Below are positions 38,590 to 48,904 of a stretch of 64,000 nucleotides of DNA, one piece after another. The notes beneath the pieces were generated by a model. The model was not told the origin of the DNA, searched no databases, and saw nothing but the letters and a program-made list of their open reading frames with translations. The stretch covers positions 1-64,000 of the forward strand of contig JAKPGL010000032.1 of NCBI GenBank assembly GCA_029550925.1. The letters run 5' to 3'. This DNA comes from Planctomycetota bacterium (GTDB lineage Bacteria; Planctomycetota; Planctomycetia; Pirellulales; Thermoguttaceae). Made by a program: the position numbers and the translations under genes. Numbering within the stretch: the first letter of the stretch is position 1; the number at the start of each line of letters is the position of its first letter.

Positions 38590-39879
38590 ATGGAAACCAA
38601 AGAACCTTTCGCTCCCTCTGCCCTCGCACGCCCTGTGGTCCCGGTTCGTTTGCCTTCGATCGAGGAGCATTGGGACTGCCATCAATGCGCCCAGTGTTGT
38701 TATGGCACAGAAATCCTGCTGGACGAAGAAGACCTGGCCAAGCTCCAAAGCCAACGCTGGGACCTGCATCCGGATTATCGAGGCGTTCGGGTGATCCAGC
38801 GGGCGGGGCTATTCCGACGTTCGGTTCGGTTGGCGCATCGGCCCGATGGAACCTGTGTCTTTTTGTTGCCGGATGGACTCTGTCGGATTCATCGAGATTT
38901 CGGACTCCAGGCCAAGCCAAAACTCTGTCAGGCCTTTCCGTTTCAGACGGTCCCGGACCCTGGAGGGGCCCTGCTGGTCGTTCGGCGGAGTTGTCCGTCG
39001 GCGGCGGCTGGTCGAGGCCAACCGGTCCGCCTCGACCGATCTGATGTCCAAGAGGCCCTTCGGGCCAGGCCGCCCCTAGAACCGATCCGACAGCCGCCGG
39101 AGGTGGTCAAGGGGCATCGGCTCGGCTGGTCGGAGACCTTACGCATTACCGACTGGGTCGAACGATTTCTCCGGGATCAAAACTACCCTTTGGTCCGGCG
39201 GGTGGTTCATACGGCGATCTTTACCGAGCTTTTGGCGGGTTGTCGGCCCGCTCGGCTCAACCGGTCCGAACTGGGGGAACTGTTGGACCTACTAGCCCAG
39301 CAGGCCGTTCGGGAAGCGGGCCAGTATTTCCAGCAGCGTCGGCCGCCGGACAGATCGGCCCAGATGCTCTTTCGGCGGATTGCGGCGGATTATGTGCGGT
39401 TGCACCCTCGGATTCGGCTTCGGCGGTGTTGGCCGCATCGGTGGTGGTGGATCAAAACGGCCTGGCGGTTGGGCCGGGGCCGAGGTCAACTGCCCCCTCT
39501 GCCAGATCAATGGCCCGGAACGGCGATGGAGACCCTGGATCGGCCCCTGGGACCTCTTAGTCCAGAACTGCTCCAGCCGGTGGAGGAGTACTTCGCCGCG
39601 GCTGCCTGTTGCCGGGCCTATAGTTTCTTGACCCGCCCCGGTTGGCCCCTGGTGGAAGCGATCCGGACGGTGGTGATTGGATATCCGGTTGGGATGTGGC
39701 TAGTGCGGTTTGCAGCGCCGGATCGGACGCCGACCCTCCAAGATATGATCGAAGCGGTGATGACGTTGGACCGGGGAGAACGATTGGCCGCCTTGGCCGG
39801 CGGGGCGCATCGGCAACGGCTTCGGCTTTTAGCCCGGCTTGGGGAAATCCCTCGGTTGGCCGCCTGGTACGCCCGGTAG
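38590..39879 (+). CDS. YkgJ-family Cys-cluster protein with long C-terminal region
   Basis: The 429-residue protein carries the YkgJ-type Fe/Zn-chelating cluster CxxCxxCC at C30, C33, C36 and C37 (CHQCAQCCYGTEILL). The rest of the domain, LLPDGLCRIHRDFGLQAKPK followed by LCQAFPF, provides two further cysteines. The C-terminal about 300 residues are helical and of unknown function; typical single-domain members are far shorter. Its ATG stands 7 bp after the activator stop, so both genes are surely co-transcribed. A link to redox or metal signalling is my inference. Confidence 0.85.
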   Translation: METKEPFAPSALARPVVPVRLPSIEEHWDCHQCAQCCYGTEILLDEEDLAKLQSQRWDLHPDYRGVRVIQRAGLFRRSVRLAHRPDGTCVFLLPDGLCRIHRDFGLQAKPKLCQAFPFQTVPDPGGALLVVRRSCPSAAAGRGQPVRLDRSDVQEALRARPPLEPIRQPPEVVKGHRLGWSETLRITDWVERFLRDQNYPLVRRVVHTAIFTELLAGCRPARLNRSELGELLDLLAQQAVREAGQYFQQRRPPDRSAQMLFRRIAADYVRLHPRIRLRRCWPHRWWWIKTAWRLGRGRGQLPPLPDQWPGTAMETLDRPLGPLSPELLQPVEEYFAAAACCRAYSFLTRPGWPLVEAIRTVVIGYPVGMWLVRFAAPDRTPTLQDMIEAVMTLDRGERLAALAGGAHRQRLRLLARLGEIPRLAAWYAR

Positions 39880-40249
39880 CCATTGGGTAACCGTTCCCAG
39901 AGGGGCCGGGATTGTAATTTGGGCTGTCGGCCGGGACTGTAACTCAGACTGTCTAGCCTGAGTGAATAGCAGCCTGGATAGACGGTGTTCCTCCGAGCGC
40001 AAAATGGGCCGAAAAACGGGCATGTCCCCGGACTGGGAACGGTTACGCCATTGGCTTTCTCAGACTCTGGGAATGTGCTTCCGATAAAAGGAGAAAAGAC
40101 AGCCGGGATTTTACGGACTTCCCCCCGAAGGAGGCTACCAAAACTTCCGGCTTTTGGCGGGGTTTAAAATATCAGACAGGCCGGGCCTACGTCGGTCGAA
40201 TTGGTGCGTCCTACCCCCGTCCACCCCTCTCAGAAAAAGGAGAACAATC
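39880..40249. other. Intergenic region with 25-bp tandem duplication
   Basis: The 370-bp gap contains two 25-bp direct repeats beginning GGCCGGGA.TGTAA (39904-39928 and 39929-39953, about 19 of 25 positions equal). No gene is supported. Confidence 0.45.
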
Positions 40250-40900
40250 ATGGTGCGCATGGAAAGAAAAGCCGGGGTCCTGCTGAGTGCGCTGCTGTTA
40301 GGAGTGCTTGCCTGGACCGGCCAAGCAGCCGAGGAAAAAAAGGAAGTCCCGAAAGGCCAACCGATCATGGCTTATCCCAAACCGGGCGAGGGTATGTATT
40401 ATCTTCCTGCTCCGTACTGGAGCCTCTCTCGACCAGAAATCCAGAAGGAACTCGAACTGCTGCCCGAACAGATCGAAAAACTCAAAGCGCTGAGCAAACG
40501 CTACTGGGAACAACAACAGGAATTCTATAAAGGCCTTAACTGGGGCGCAATGAGTCCCGAAGAACGAACCGCCAAATGGAAAGAAGTTTCCGAACAAATG
40601 CGACAGAAGCAAGAAGAATTGCGCAAAGAGGTAGAGACCATCCTAATGCCTGCCCAAGTCGCCAATCTTCGGGACATCCATTTTCGGCAATATGCGACCG
40701 GCTATCTTTGGTCGCCGCAGATCGTAGAGAAAATCGGCCTGACGGCTGAGCAGAAAGAGCAACTGAACAAGCTCCGCCAAGAATATCAAGAAAAACAGAT
40801 GCAACTGATGCGGGAATTGGTGGAAAAACAGCTCAATGTACTGACCCCCGACCAAAAAGAAAAACTCAAAGAAGAAGTCCAAAAAACGATGCGGTTCTAA
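40250..40900 (+). CDS. Periplasmic Spy/CpxP-like (LTXXQ-type) helical protein 1
   Basis: The 216-residue protein starts at the ATG after AAGGAGAACAATC. A signal peptide ends near GQAAEEKK. The mature part is helical, with motifs like the LTxxQ family: LLPEQIEKLKALSKRYWEQQ and LTAEQKEQLNKLRQEYQEKQ. Related periplasmic proteins bind unfolded proteins or metals. Its neighbour 13 bp downstream is a clear paralog with the same order of segments. The two may form a heterodimer. No promoter is evident. Confidence 0.82.
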   Translation: MVRMERKAGVLLSALLLGVLAWTGQAAEEKKEVPKGQPIMAYPKPGEGMYYLPAPYWSLSRPEIQKELELLPEQIEKLKALSKRYWEQQQEFYKGLNWGAMSPEERTAKWKEVSEQMRQKQEELRKEVETILMPAQVANLRDIHFRQYATGYLWSPQIVEKIGLTAEQKEQLNKLRQEYQEKQMQLMRELVEKQLNVLTPDQKEKLKEEVQKTMRF

Positions 40901-40913
40901 CACAGAAAGGAAC

Positions 40914-41570
40914 ATGGCAATGTGCTGGCATGGGAGGCGTTGGCTTCTGCTGCTAGGAGCGGGAATTGTTTGCCTAGGCGATCTGTCCGTCTGGGCGGAA
41001 GAGGCGCCGCCCCAGCAACAGCAACAGGTACAACCCAGGCATGGCTTTCGGGTGGCCCAGCCGGAGATGTTGCCGCTTCCCGGTTTCTATATGCTCCGGA
41101 TGGAAAATGTCCAGAAGGAATTGAACCTTACCCCGGAGCAATTGGCCCAACTTACTGAGTTGAGCAAAGCCTACTCCGAGCAGGTCCGGGCCGATCAGGA
41201 AATCTGGAAAAACTGGCAAAAAATGACTCCGGAGGAGCGATCCGCCAAGACCGCCGAACAACGCCAGCGCTATGCCCAGCGGGTGCAGGACGTCCGCCAA
41301 CAGGTCGAAAAAATCCTTCAGCCCTCCCAGCTCAAGACCCTCCAGCAGATCGTCCTTCGCACTCAAGGCTGGTGGGTTTTGTATCAGCCGCAAATCCAGG
41401 AAACCCTCGGCCTCAGCCAGGAACAAAAACAACAATTGGCCGACATCCGCCAAAAAATGTTCGAAGAACTCCAGGAAGTTCAAAAAAGGGCCTTTGAAAG
41501 GGCCTATGCCGTGCTCCAAAAAGAGCAACAGGAAAAACTTCTCCAGGAGGTCCAAAAACGGCCCCATTAG
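40914..41570 (+). CDS. Periplasmic Spy/CpxP-like (LTXXQ-type) helical protein 2
   Basis: The 218-residue protein is a paralog of the previous gene: a signal peptide to about SVWAEEAP, a Gln/Pro linker, then NLTPEQLAQLTELSKAYSEQ and GLSQEQKQQLADIRQKMFEE in the same places as in the first protein. It has no cysteines in the mature part. It follows after 13 bp and ends before a strong terminator at 41632, so the two genes form one transcript. Confidence 0.82.
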   Translation: MAMCWHGRRWLLLLGAGIVCLGDLSVWAEEAPPQQQQQVQPRHGFRVAQPEMLPLPGFYMLRMENVQKELNLTPEQLAQLTELSKAYSEQVRADQEIWKNWQKMTPEERSAKTAEQRQRYAQRVQDVRQQVEKILQPSQLKTLQQIVLRTQGWWVLYQPQIQETLGLSQEQKQQLADIRQKMFEELQEVQKRAFERAYAVLQKEQQEKLLQEVQKRPH

Positions 41571-43262
<1,692 letters not shown>

Positions 43263-43323
43263 CCGGCCGCCGGCGCAATCCTTCTTGATCGCCCCTTGTC
43301 GGAAAAATTCCCAAGGGGCCCCC

Positions 43324-43350
43324 AGGACGTCCATCGGACGTCCTTTTTTA
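43324..43350 (+). terminator. gdhA terminator
   Basis: A perfect 9-bp stem (AGGACGTCC/GGACGTCCT) with a 3-base loop is followed by TTTTTA. It lies 62 bp after the stop. Confidence 0.88.
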
Positions 43351-43436
43351 TTGCGCCGCCGACCTCGGAGTAGCCTCCTCTTGTATAGAGCATCGTCTGT
43401 CAGACGACAGGTTTCTGGTGTTTGGACATGCTGCAA

Positions 43437-43472
43437 GCTAGTCTGGACAGCCTGGGTTACAACACAGGATGC
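43437..43472 (+). repeat. Short palindromic repeat, family P5
   Basis: The sequence shares GGGTTACAACACAG and the preceding AGTCT-GGAC dyad with the copy at 58400-58432. Confidence 0.6.
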
Positions 43473-43501
43473 CCCCCTCGACGTACTTCTCTGCCGGCCC
43501 A

Positions 43502-43530
43502 TTGGGAATCCGGTGAGAATTCGGTATAAT
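43502..43530 (+). promoter_or_regulatory. Sigma-70-like promoter of the GH99-like gene
   Basis: TTGGGA, 17 bp, TATAAT. The predicted start lies about 110 bp before the ATG at 43649. Confidence 0.5.
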
Positions 43531-43648
43531 CGCCGGAAGCATCCTTCCTCTGGATACCTGCTGTTTTCCTACTTGCCTGGCCTACCGGAGTGGTTCCCGC
43601 AGACTAGGATTTTAGTGTCATTGTGTTTTCTGGAAAGGAGATTTCGTA

Positions 43649-44776
43649 ATGCGCTGTTTCCAATCATGGGTGAGAGTGTTTCTGGCGGGTGGTCTGATGG
43701 TGGTGGGGATGGTTTCGGCCTGCTGGACGTTCGGAGCGGAGACGGAAGCAGGGGCGACGGCCCAAACGGCCAAGCCACGTGCTCTGGTCGGAGCATATTA
43801 TTTCGACGGTTGGGCAGGCCGACATCGCCTAGCCGACGACCCCAAAGAACCCTGGGCCAAAGACGCCCCAACCCATCTGACTCGCCGGATGGTCGAAGAG
43901 TTCGCCCACCGCAAACCCCTCTGGGGCTGGCGGGACGACACGTTAGAGATTATGGAACGGCAAATCGACCTGGCCGCCGATCATGCGGTCGGGTTCTTCT
44001 CCTTCTGCTGGTATTGGAATCCCAAACAAGAGGAAATCGACAAGGACCCGAAGCACACGGGTTTGCGTCTATTTCTGGAGGCCAAAAACAATCACAGGAT
44101 GCAGTTTTGTCTGTTGGTGGCCAATCATGCCGGTTTTTTGATCACCACGCCGGAAAACTGGCGCCGGGCGGCCCAGGTGTGGCTCCCGTACCTCAAACAT
44201 CCCCGCCATCTGCGGGTGGGCGGCCGACCGCTGGTGATCATCTTCAATCCGGCCGACGCCACCAAAGAGGGGCTTGCGGCGGTGCAGGAGGTGGCCCAGC
44301 AGGCCGGTCTGCCCGGGGTGGCTATTGCCGCCTGTGGCGCCGGGGACCCAAAAATCGGCTATACCCACAGGACGCACTATAACATTGTTCCCGGCTATAG
44401 CGCCGGTTCCCAGGCCCGGCCGTATCAGGAGTTGATCGAAGCCCACCAAAGGGCCTGGCACGGCTCGCCCCACCAACCGTTTATCCCTCAGGTTACCGTC
44501 GGCTGGGACAAACGGCCCTGGGAAACCCCCGGTTCGCCAAAGGCCGGTTGGTACTACCCGGACCGCACCCCGGAAGCTTTTGGCCAATTTTTAGAATCTG
44601 CCATCCGGTGGATGGACCAAAACCCGGACAAAACCACGGCGGAACGGCTCCTTTTGATCTACGCCTGGAACGAACTGGGCGAAGGCGGCTACCTGGTACC
44701 CACCGCCGGCGACCCGACGGCCAAATACCTCCAGACGGTCCGCTCCGTCGTGCTCGGCCAAACCAAAAGGGAATAA
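43649..44776 (+). CDS. Exported GH99-like/WbsX-family glycan enzyme
   Basis: The 375-residue protein starts after AAAGGAGATTTCGTA. A signal peptide ends near SACWTFGAE. The mature domain begins VGAYYFDGWAGRHRLADDPK and continues IDLAADHAVGFFSFCWYW, the GH99-like pattern seen in WbsX-type proteins. YAWNELGEGGYLVPT near the C-terminus carries the acidic residues expected near the active site. Some family members act on alpha-mannans, and others process surface polysaccharides. The substrate here is unknown. Confidence 0.85.
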   Translation: MRCFQSWVRVFLAGGLMVVGMVSACWTFGAETEAGATAQTAKPRALVGAYYFDGWAGRHRLADDPKEPWAKDAPTHLTRRMVEEFAHRKPLWGWRDDTLEIMERQIDLAADHAVGFFSFCWYWNPKQEEIDKDPKHTGLRLFLEAKNNHRMQFCLLVANHAGFLITTPENWRRAAQVWLPYLKHPRHLRVGGRPLVIIFNPADATKEGLAAVQEVAQQAGLPGVAIAACGAGDPKIGYTHRTHYNIVPGYSAGSQARPYQELIEAHQRAWHGSPHQPFIPQVTVGWDKRPWETPGSPKAGWYYPDRTPEAFGQFLESAIRWMDQNPDKTTAERLLLIYAWNELGEGGYLVPTAGDPTAKYLQTVRSVVLGQTKRE

Positions 44777-44850
44777 ATCCCCAAAGAACGTGCAATAATT
44801 CGACCGCCAGAGTGGTTTTTCAATGAAAGAGAGGCTCTAGTTTTTTCGAG

Positions 44851-44975
44851 CTGGAGTTTTGCAAATTTGGGATTTCCACCAACTTGTACACTACCTACCC
44901 TCAAAAATCACAGGATTTTTGAGGGACCTGTTCAGTGTACGAACACCTGAACTAGCCCATTTTGCAAAACTCCAG
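44851..44975 (-). repeat. 125-bp palindromic MITE-like element, family P1, copy B
   Basis: This is the reverse complement of the copy at 40-164, with two differences. It is flanked by a perfect 6-bp direct repeat, TTCGAG (44845-44850 and 44976-44981), the expected target duplication of a transposition. It ends 34 bp before the DUF4405 gene and may shape its promoter. Confidence 0.88.
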
Positions 44976-45009
44976 TTCGAGGTAAACCCGGATTGAGGAG
45001 GAGACACGA

Positions 45010-45522
45010 ATGAACGATTGGCGTAGGCTCAGGACATGGGCTGGCGCACTGACGATCGGCTCTTTTATCGTCATGTCGGTTACCGGAATCCTGATGTTCT
45101 TCCACCTGAACGTCGGCATGATCAAGCTGGCGCATGAGGGGATGAGTTGGCTTTTTGTGCTTGGGGCGGTGCTGCATGTAGTGATCAACTGGAGGGCTTT
45201 TCTGGGGTATTTCCGCACTCCTTTGGGAGCAGTGATCATAGGGATTCTGGTGCTCGTGGGCGCCGTCTCTTTTCTGCCCGTCGGTGGGCCGCACGGACGG
45301 CCTCCCTTCATGGAAATCATGGGAGCGATGGAACAAGCGTCCCTGGAACTGGTGGCCCAGGTGCTTAAACGCGATCCGCAAACCCTGATCCAACAGCTTC
45401 AAGCCCAGGGCATCCAGGTTCGCCAACCCACCCAAACCCTTGCCGAAATCGCCGCCCAAAACCAAAAACATAGTATGGAAATATGGGCGGCCCTGTTCTC
45501 GCCGCAAAACCGACCGAATTAA
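45010..45522 (+). CDS. DUF4405-like membrane protein
   Basis: The 170-residue protein starts after GAGGAGGAGACACGA. It has three predicted membrane helices: WAGALTIGSFIVMSVTGILM, EGMSWLFVLGAVLHVVINWR, and a third, GAVIIGILVLVGAVSFLPV. His residues in FFHLNV, AHEGM and VLHVV are conserved in DUF4405 and could bind haem. The soluble C-terminal tail is helical (QASLELVAQVLKRDPQTL) and is not part of the usual domain. The gene is bracketed by a P1 element upstream and a P2 element downstream. Confidence 0.8.
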   Translation: MNDWRRLRTWAGALTIGSFIVMSVTGILMFFHLNVGMIKLAHEGMSWLFVLGAVLHVVINWRAFLGYFRTPLGAVIIGILVLVGAVSFLPVGGPHGRPPFMEIMGAMEQASLELVAQVLKRDPQTLIQQLQAQGIQVRQPTQTLAEIAAQNQKHSMEIWAALFSPQNRPN

Positions 45523-45820
45523 AATCCCAGGTAGCATTTCACCCGAATGCAAAAGGAGGCTTATTTTAGGGCGAAATCTGCCCCGGATTGTCACTGCCGC
45601 TCTAGCGGCAGTCCAGGGTCCTATGAGGCGGCTACGTTGTTATTCCTCCCAAGTAGAGGTTGCAAGAATCCTGGATTGGGCGCTTGCGCAGCAGTGGCAA
45701 GGTACTGCATCGGCTAAAATGTTACAATCCCAGGAAAACCACCCCGGAAGAGGCATCGGACGGGCGCTCGTCGGGACAGCGATCTTTAGGGTAACCTGTA
45801 CAAAAGGAAAGGATAGTAAG
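45523..45820. other. Intergenic region filled by a P2 element
   Basis: Of these 298 bp, 195 are a P2 element (45531-45725), with 8-bp target duplications on both sides. The rest leads into the GH-A-like gene. Confidence 0.5.
45531..45725 (+). repeat. 195-bp MITE-like element, family P2, copy 1
   Basis: The ends are GTAGCATTTCACCCGAATGC and GGCTAAAATGTTAC, inverted copies of one another with some changes. A perfect 8-bp target duplication, AATCCCAG, is at 45523-45530 and 45726-45733. An inner stem pairs TTGTCACTGCCGC (45588-45600) with a region near 45686-45700, with mismatches. It carries no transposase. Confidence 0.9.
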
Positions 45821-47485
45821 ATGGGCCATCTTCTTCCCCCGATTACTCGAGTAGTAAGACTGCTCACGTTTCTCGGACTGGCAATTGGCTGCGGGCAGGC
45901 TCTTAGATTGGGGGCGGAAGAGGCCCGAGCGGAGCAGAAACAGGGGGCGGCAAAGGCAGGGCCGACGGAAATGGCCGCTAAGCCTAAGAAACCTCAGCCC
46001 GCTTTGGGCATGAACCTGGCCGGACCGGCCGACTGGAATACGGAGCTCCCCTTTGTCGATGTGTTTCGGATGTCCAGGCCCTGGATCAGCCAGCGAAAAG
46101 GCGCCCCCTGGGGCAAAGGCCCGGAGCTCGATCTGGACCAGTACGGCTGGGTCAAACGCTTGGAGCCCGACTGCTGGGCCGAGACGCCGCTTTGCACTAT
46201 CGACGGCGGCCATTACCCCGGCGGTATCTATACAGTTTTCTACGAAGGCCAAGGCAAACTGGATTTCTCGGGGGCCGCTCGGATCGTCGATCAGCAGCCC
46301 GGCCGAATCCGCATCCAGGTCGATCCGCAAAAAGGCGGCTTCTTCCTCCGCCTCGTGGAAACCGATCCGAACGACTATGTACGCAACATCCGGGTGGTCA
46401 TGCCCGGTTTTGAAAACACGTACCAGAAAGAGCCGTTCCATCCCGACTTCCTGCGACGCTGGCGCGGCGTCCGGTGTTTTCGGTTTATGGACTGGATGCA
46501 TACGAACGGCTCCCCGATCCGCTGCTGGGAGGATCGGCCCACGCCGCAGCACGCCACCTTCTCGGCCAAGGGGGTGGCCTTGGAGTGGATGATCGACCTT
46601 TGCAACCGCCAGCAGGCCGACGCCTGGTTTTGTATGCCTCATCTAGCGGACGATGATTATGTGCGCCGGTTTGCCCAGATGGTAAAAGAGCGGCTCGATC
46701 CGAAACTGCGGGTCTACATTGAATACTCCAACGAAGTGTGGAACTCGCAGTTTCCGCAGACCCGCTATAGCTGGCAGCGGGCCGAAGAGCTTGGCCTGGG
46801 ACCGAAAGATCGACCCTGGGAAGGCGGCGGCATGTTCTACGCCCGGAGAAGCGTCGAAATTTTCAAAATCTGGGAGGAGGTTTTCGGCGGCACGGAACGA
46901 CTGGTCCGAGTGCTGGCCTGGCAGGCGGGCAATCAATGGTGGATGGAAAACATTGTGCTTCCGTTTGAGGACGCCTGGCGCCATGCCGATGCGTTGGCCA
47001 TTGCCCCATATATCTGGATGAATGTACCCTTGAAGGGAGAAGAACCCACCGCCGACCAGGCGGCCCGATGGACTGTTGACCAGGTGCTGGACTATCTGGA
47101 GCGGGTTTCGCTGCCCAGGGCCATGGAAGCCACCCGCCGGTCGAAAGCAGCGGCCGACAAGTTCGGACTGGTGCTGGTGGCCTACGAAGCGGGCCAGCAC
47201 ATGGTCGGCGTCGCAGGCGGGGAAAACAACGAGGCATTGACCCGGCTTTTCCAGGCAGCCAACCAGCATCCCCGCCTGGCCGACATCTATCAGAAATACT
47301 ACCAGGCCTGGACCGAAGCGGGCGGCGATCTGCTGTGCTATTTCAGCTCCGTGAGCCGATGGAGCAAATGGGGCAGTTGGGGCATCCTCCAATGGTACGA
47401 CGAAGACCCCCGGAAATCGCCGAAATTTATGTCCACGATGCGATGGGCACGCCAACTGGGCCAAAACGTCTTCCTGCCCGACTGA
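45821..47485 (+). CDS. Exported predicted clan GH-A glycoside hydrolase
   Basis: The 554-residue protein starts at MGHLLPPITRVV, with AAAGGAAAGG upstream; the frame is open further upstream through the P2 element, but that part does not look like protein. A signal peptide ends near LRLGAEEA. The sequence VYIEYSNEVWNSQFPQTR has the Asn-Glu pair expected at the end of strand beta-4 of clan GH-A (E305 as acid/base), and VLVAYEAGQHM has E456 where the nucleophile would be. Similar proteins are often annotated as cellulose-binding. The catalytic reading is an inference. Confidence 0.78.
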   Translation: MGHLLPPITRVVRLLTFLGLAIGCGQALRLGAEEARAEQKQGAAKAGPTEMAAKPKKPQPALGMNLAGPADWNTELPFVDVFRMSRPWISQRKGAPWGKGPELDLDQYGWVKRLEPDCWAETPLCTIDGGHYPGGIYTVFYEGQGKLDFSGAARIVDQQPGRIRIQVDPQKGGFFLRLVETDPNDYVRNIRVVMPGFENTYQKEPFHPDFLRRWRGVRCFRFMDWMHTNGSPIRCWEDRPTPQHATFSAKGVALEWMIDLCNRQQADAWFCMPHLADDDYVRRFAQMVKERLDPKLRVYIEYSNEVWNSQFPQTRYSWQRAEELGLGPKDRPWEGGGMFYARRSVEIFKIWEEVFGGTERLVRVLAWQAGNQWWMENIVLPFEDAWRHADALAIAPYIWMNVPLKGEEPTADQAARWTVDQVLDYLERVSLPRAMEATRRSKAAADKFGLVLVAYEAGQHMVGVAGGENNEALTRLFQAANQHPRLADIYQKYYQAWTEAGGDLLCYFSSVSRWSKWGSWGILQWYDEDPRKSPKFMSTMRWARQLGQNVFLPD

Positions 47486-47572
47486 GCCGATCCGGAGCAA
47501 CGGCATTGTTTCCGTCGTCCCCTCCGCCCTCCGGGGAGGTGATCTTTTGTTCTACACCTGGGTTCCCGGCGA

Positions 47573-48679
47573 CTATTTCACCTGCGAAGGCGATGGGGCA
47601 AGCTGGGGGTGTTTCGGTTTGGGTGGGGTGGACGGCTGTAGCATTTCTTTGTCCAGAAGCACCCGGCCGCGCAAACCGTCGTCTTCCGGCGGACGGAACC
47701 CCAGTTCCACCGGATCGCCCATGTCGAACCGGAACTTAAGCCTGCGGGACTCCTCGCTGGCCCGCCGGGCAAGCTCCGCCTTCTGGATGGTCTTTTTCTG
47801 CGGCAGGGCAAACACAATCCGATTGCCCGAGCCGGGCGCCTCCAGGATATAAACCGTCTCGAACACATCCTGATAGGTGCGGACCATCGAGTCGTACAGG
47901 GGATTGGAGGCCCGACTCCAGATATTGCCCACCACCAGTCCGCCTGGGGCCAAAGCCCGCCGGCAGGCTTGCAAGAATTCCCGGGTGGTCAACGGCGGCG
48001 GCACATTTTCGGCGCCGAAGGCGTCCAGAAAGATCACATCATACCGGAGCTTCGTCTCTTCGATGTACTTACGTCCATCTTGTACGAAGGCCCGTAGGTT
48101 TTCATCCTCCTGGAATCCGAAGAACTTTTTGGCCGCCGTTACCACCTCTGGGTCCAGCTCCACCACATCAATTTTTAGCTGAGGATAATAGTGGTGGAGG
48201 AAACTGGGGATGGTTCCGCCGCCCAGACCGACGATCAAGACCCTCTGCCGGCGCTCGGCCAGAAGGAGGCCTACCGGCATGGCCCGTGCGTAGGGCAACT
48301 CCACATGCGCCGGGTCGCCGGGTTTGACGACGCTTTGCCGGGCGCCCCACCGCTCGAACCACAGGGTGCGCAGCCCCTGGGCGTCTTCGGTTACCAGAAT
48401 ATCGTTGTACGGCGATTTTTTCTCCCAGAGGACCTTCTGGCCCGCCTCCTCCTCCGCCGCCGCCTGTCCAATAAAAATACCCGTCGGAAGAAGCCCTAGA
48501 AGGACTACCAGACATACTAGCGCCAGTTTCCTTGGTCTGACGTTTTGCAGCGTCTGGCGCTGTGGGCTTAAAGGTTTGCTTACCGAGGTTTTCCTCTCTG
48601 CCGGGAAAGCGTGTTCGTCGTTTCTCCGCCCGAGCCGCCGCTCCCAAACTTGCTTCACTCCAGAAAATAAAATATACAT
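47573..48679 (-). CDS. Membrane-anchored/exported spermidine-synthase-like protein
   Basis: The 368-residue protein starts after AGAGGAAATGGAAAA. A basic N-terminus is followed by one hydrophobic segment (LALVCLVVLLGLLPTGIFIG). The rest is an aminopropyltransferase-type Rossmann domain: VLIVGLGGGTIPSFLHHYYP, VVELDPEVV, VQDGRKYIEE and VIFLDAFGAENVPPPLTTRE. The acidic residues used for polyamine transfer are partly altered (DAFGAEN in place of DSTDPxGP), so spermidine synthesis is not certain. A Pro-rich tail follows. Similar proteins are common in planctomycetes. Confidence 0.83.
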   Translation of the reverse strand: MYILFSGVKQVWERRLGRRNDEHAFPAERKTSVSKPLSPQRQTLQNVRPRKLALVCLVVLLGLLPTGIFIGQAAAEEEAGQKVLWEKKSPYNDILVTEDAQGLRTLWFERWGARQSVVKPGDPAHVELPYARAMPVGLLLAERRQRVLIVGLGGGTIPSFLHHYYPQLKIDVVELDPEVVTAAKKFFGFQEDENLRAFVQDGRKYIEETKLRYDVIFLDAFGAENVPPPLTTREFLQACRRALAPGGLVVGNIWSRASNPLYDSMVRTYQDVFETVYILEAPGSGNRIVFALPQKKTIQKAELARRASEESRRLKFRFDMGDPVELGFRPPEDDGLRGRVLLDKEMLQPSTPPKPKHPQLAPSPSQVK

Positions 48680-48904
48680 TTTTCCATTTCCTCTTTCTGC
48701 ACGACGCCCCTCGATGCGTCCGAAGGTTCCAACGAAAAAAACCCGTACTCTGGATTCTAACCTGGGCGTTTTGCGATTCCAAGAGGCGCAGCCCGATCGG
48801 CTCGATCAACAAGAGCAAAGAGGCGCAAGGCCGGCAGCGTCTGGCCGCCGCAGACGGGGACAGAACCTATCGGGACGTTCCAATGGGACCGGTGCGATTT
48901 CCTA

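Larger units (their letters stand above)
43263..43648. other. Intergenic region with terminator, P5 palindrome and promoter
   Basis: The 386-bp gap holds the gdhA terminator (43324-43350), a CCAGTCT-type palindrome (43437-43472) and a sigma-70-like promoter (43502-43530) for the GH99-like gene. Confidence 0.5.

Noticed and set aside
45440-45820. 127-residue N-terminal extension of the GH-A-like protein
   Set aside because: It overlaps the preceding gene and the P2 element. A good ribosome site and a signal peptide start at 45821.
47573-48679. Standard spermidine synthase SpeE
   Set aside because: The fold is right, but acidic polyamine-binding residues are altered and a membrane leader is present, so I keep the name at the family level.
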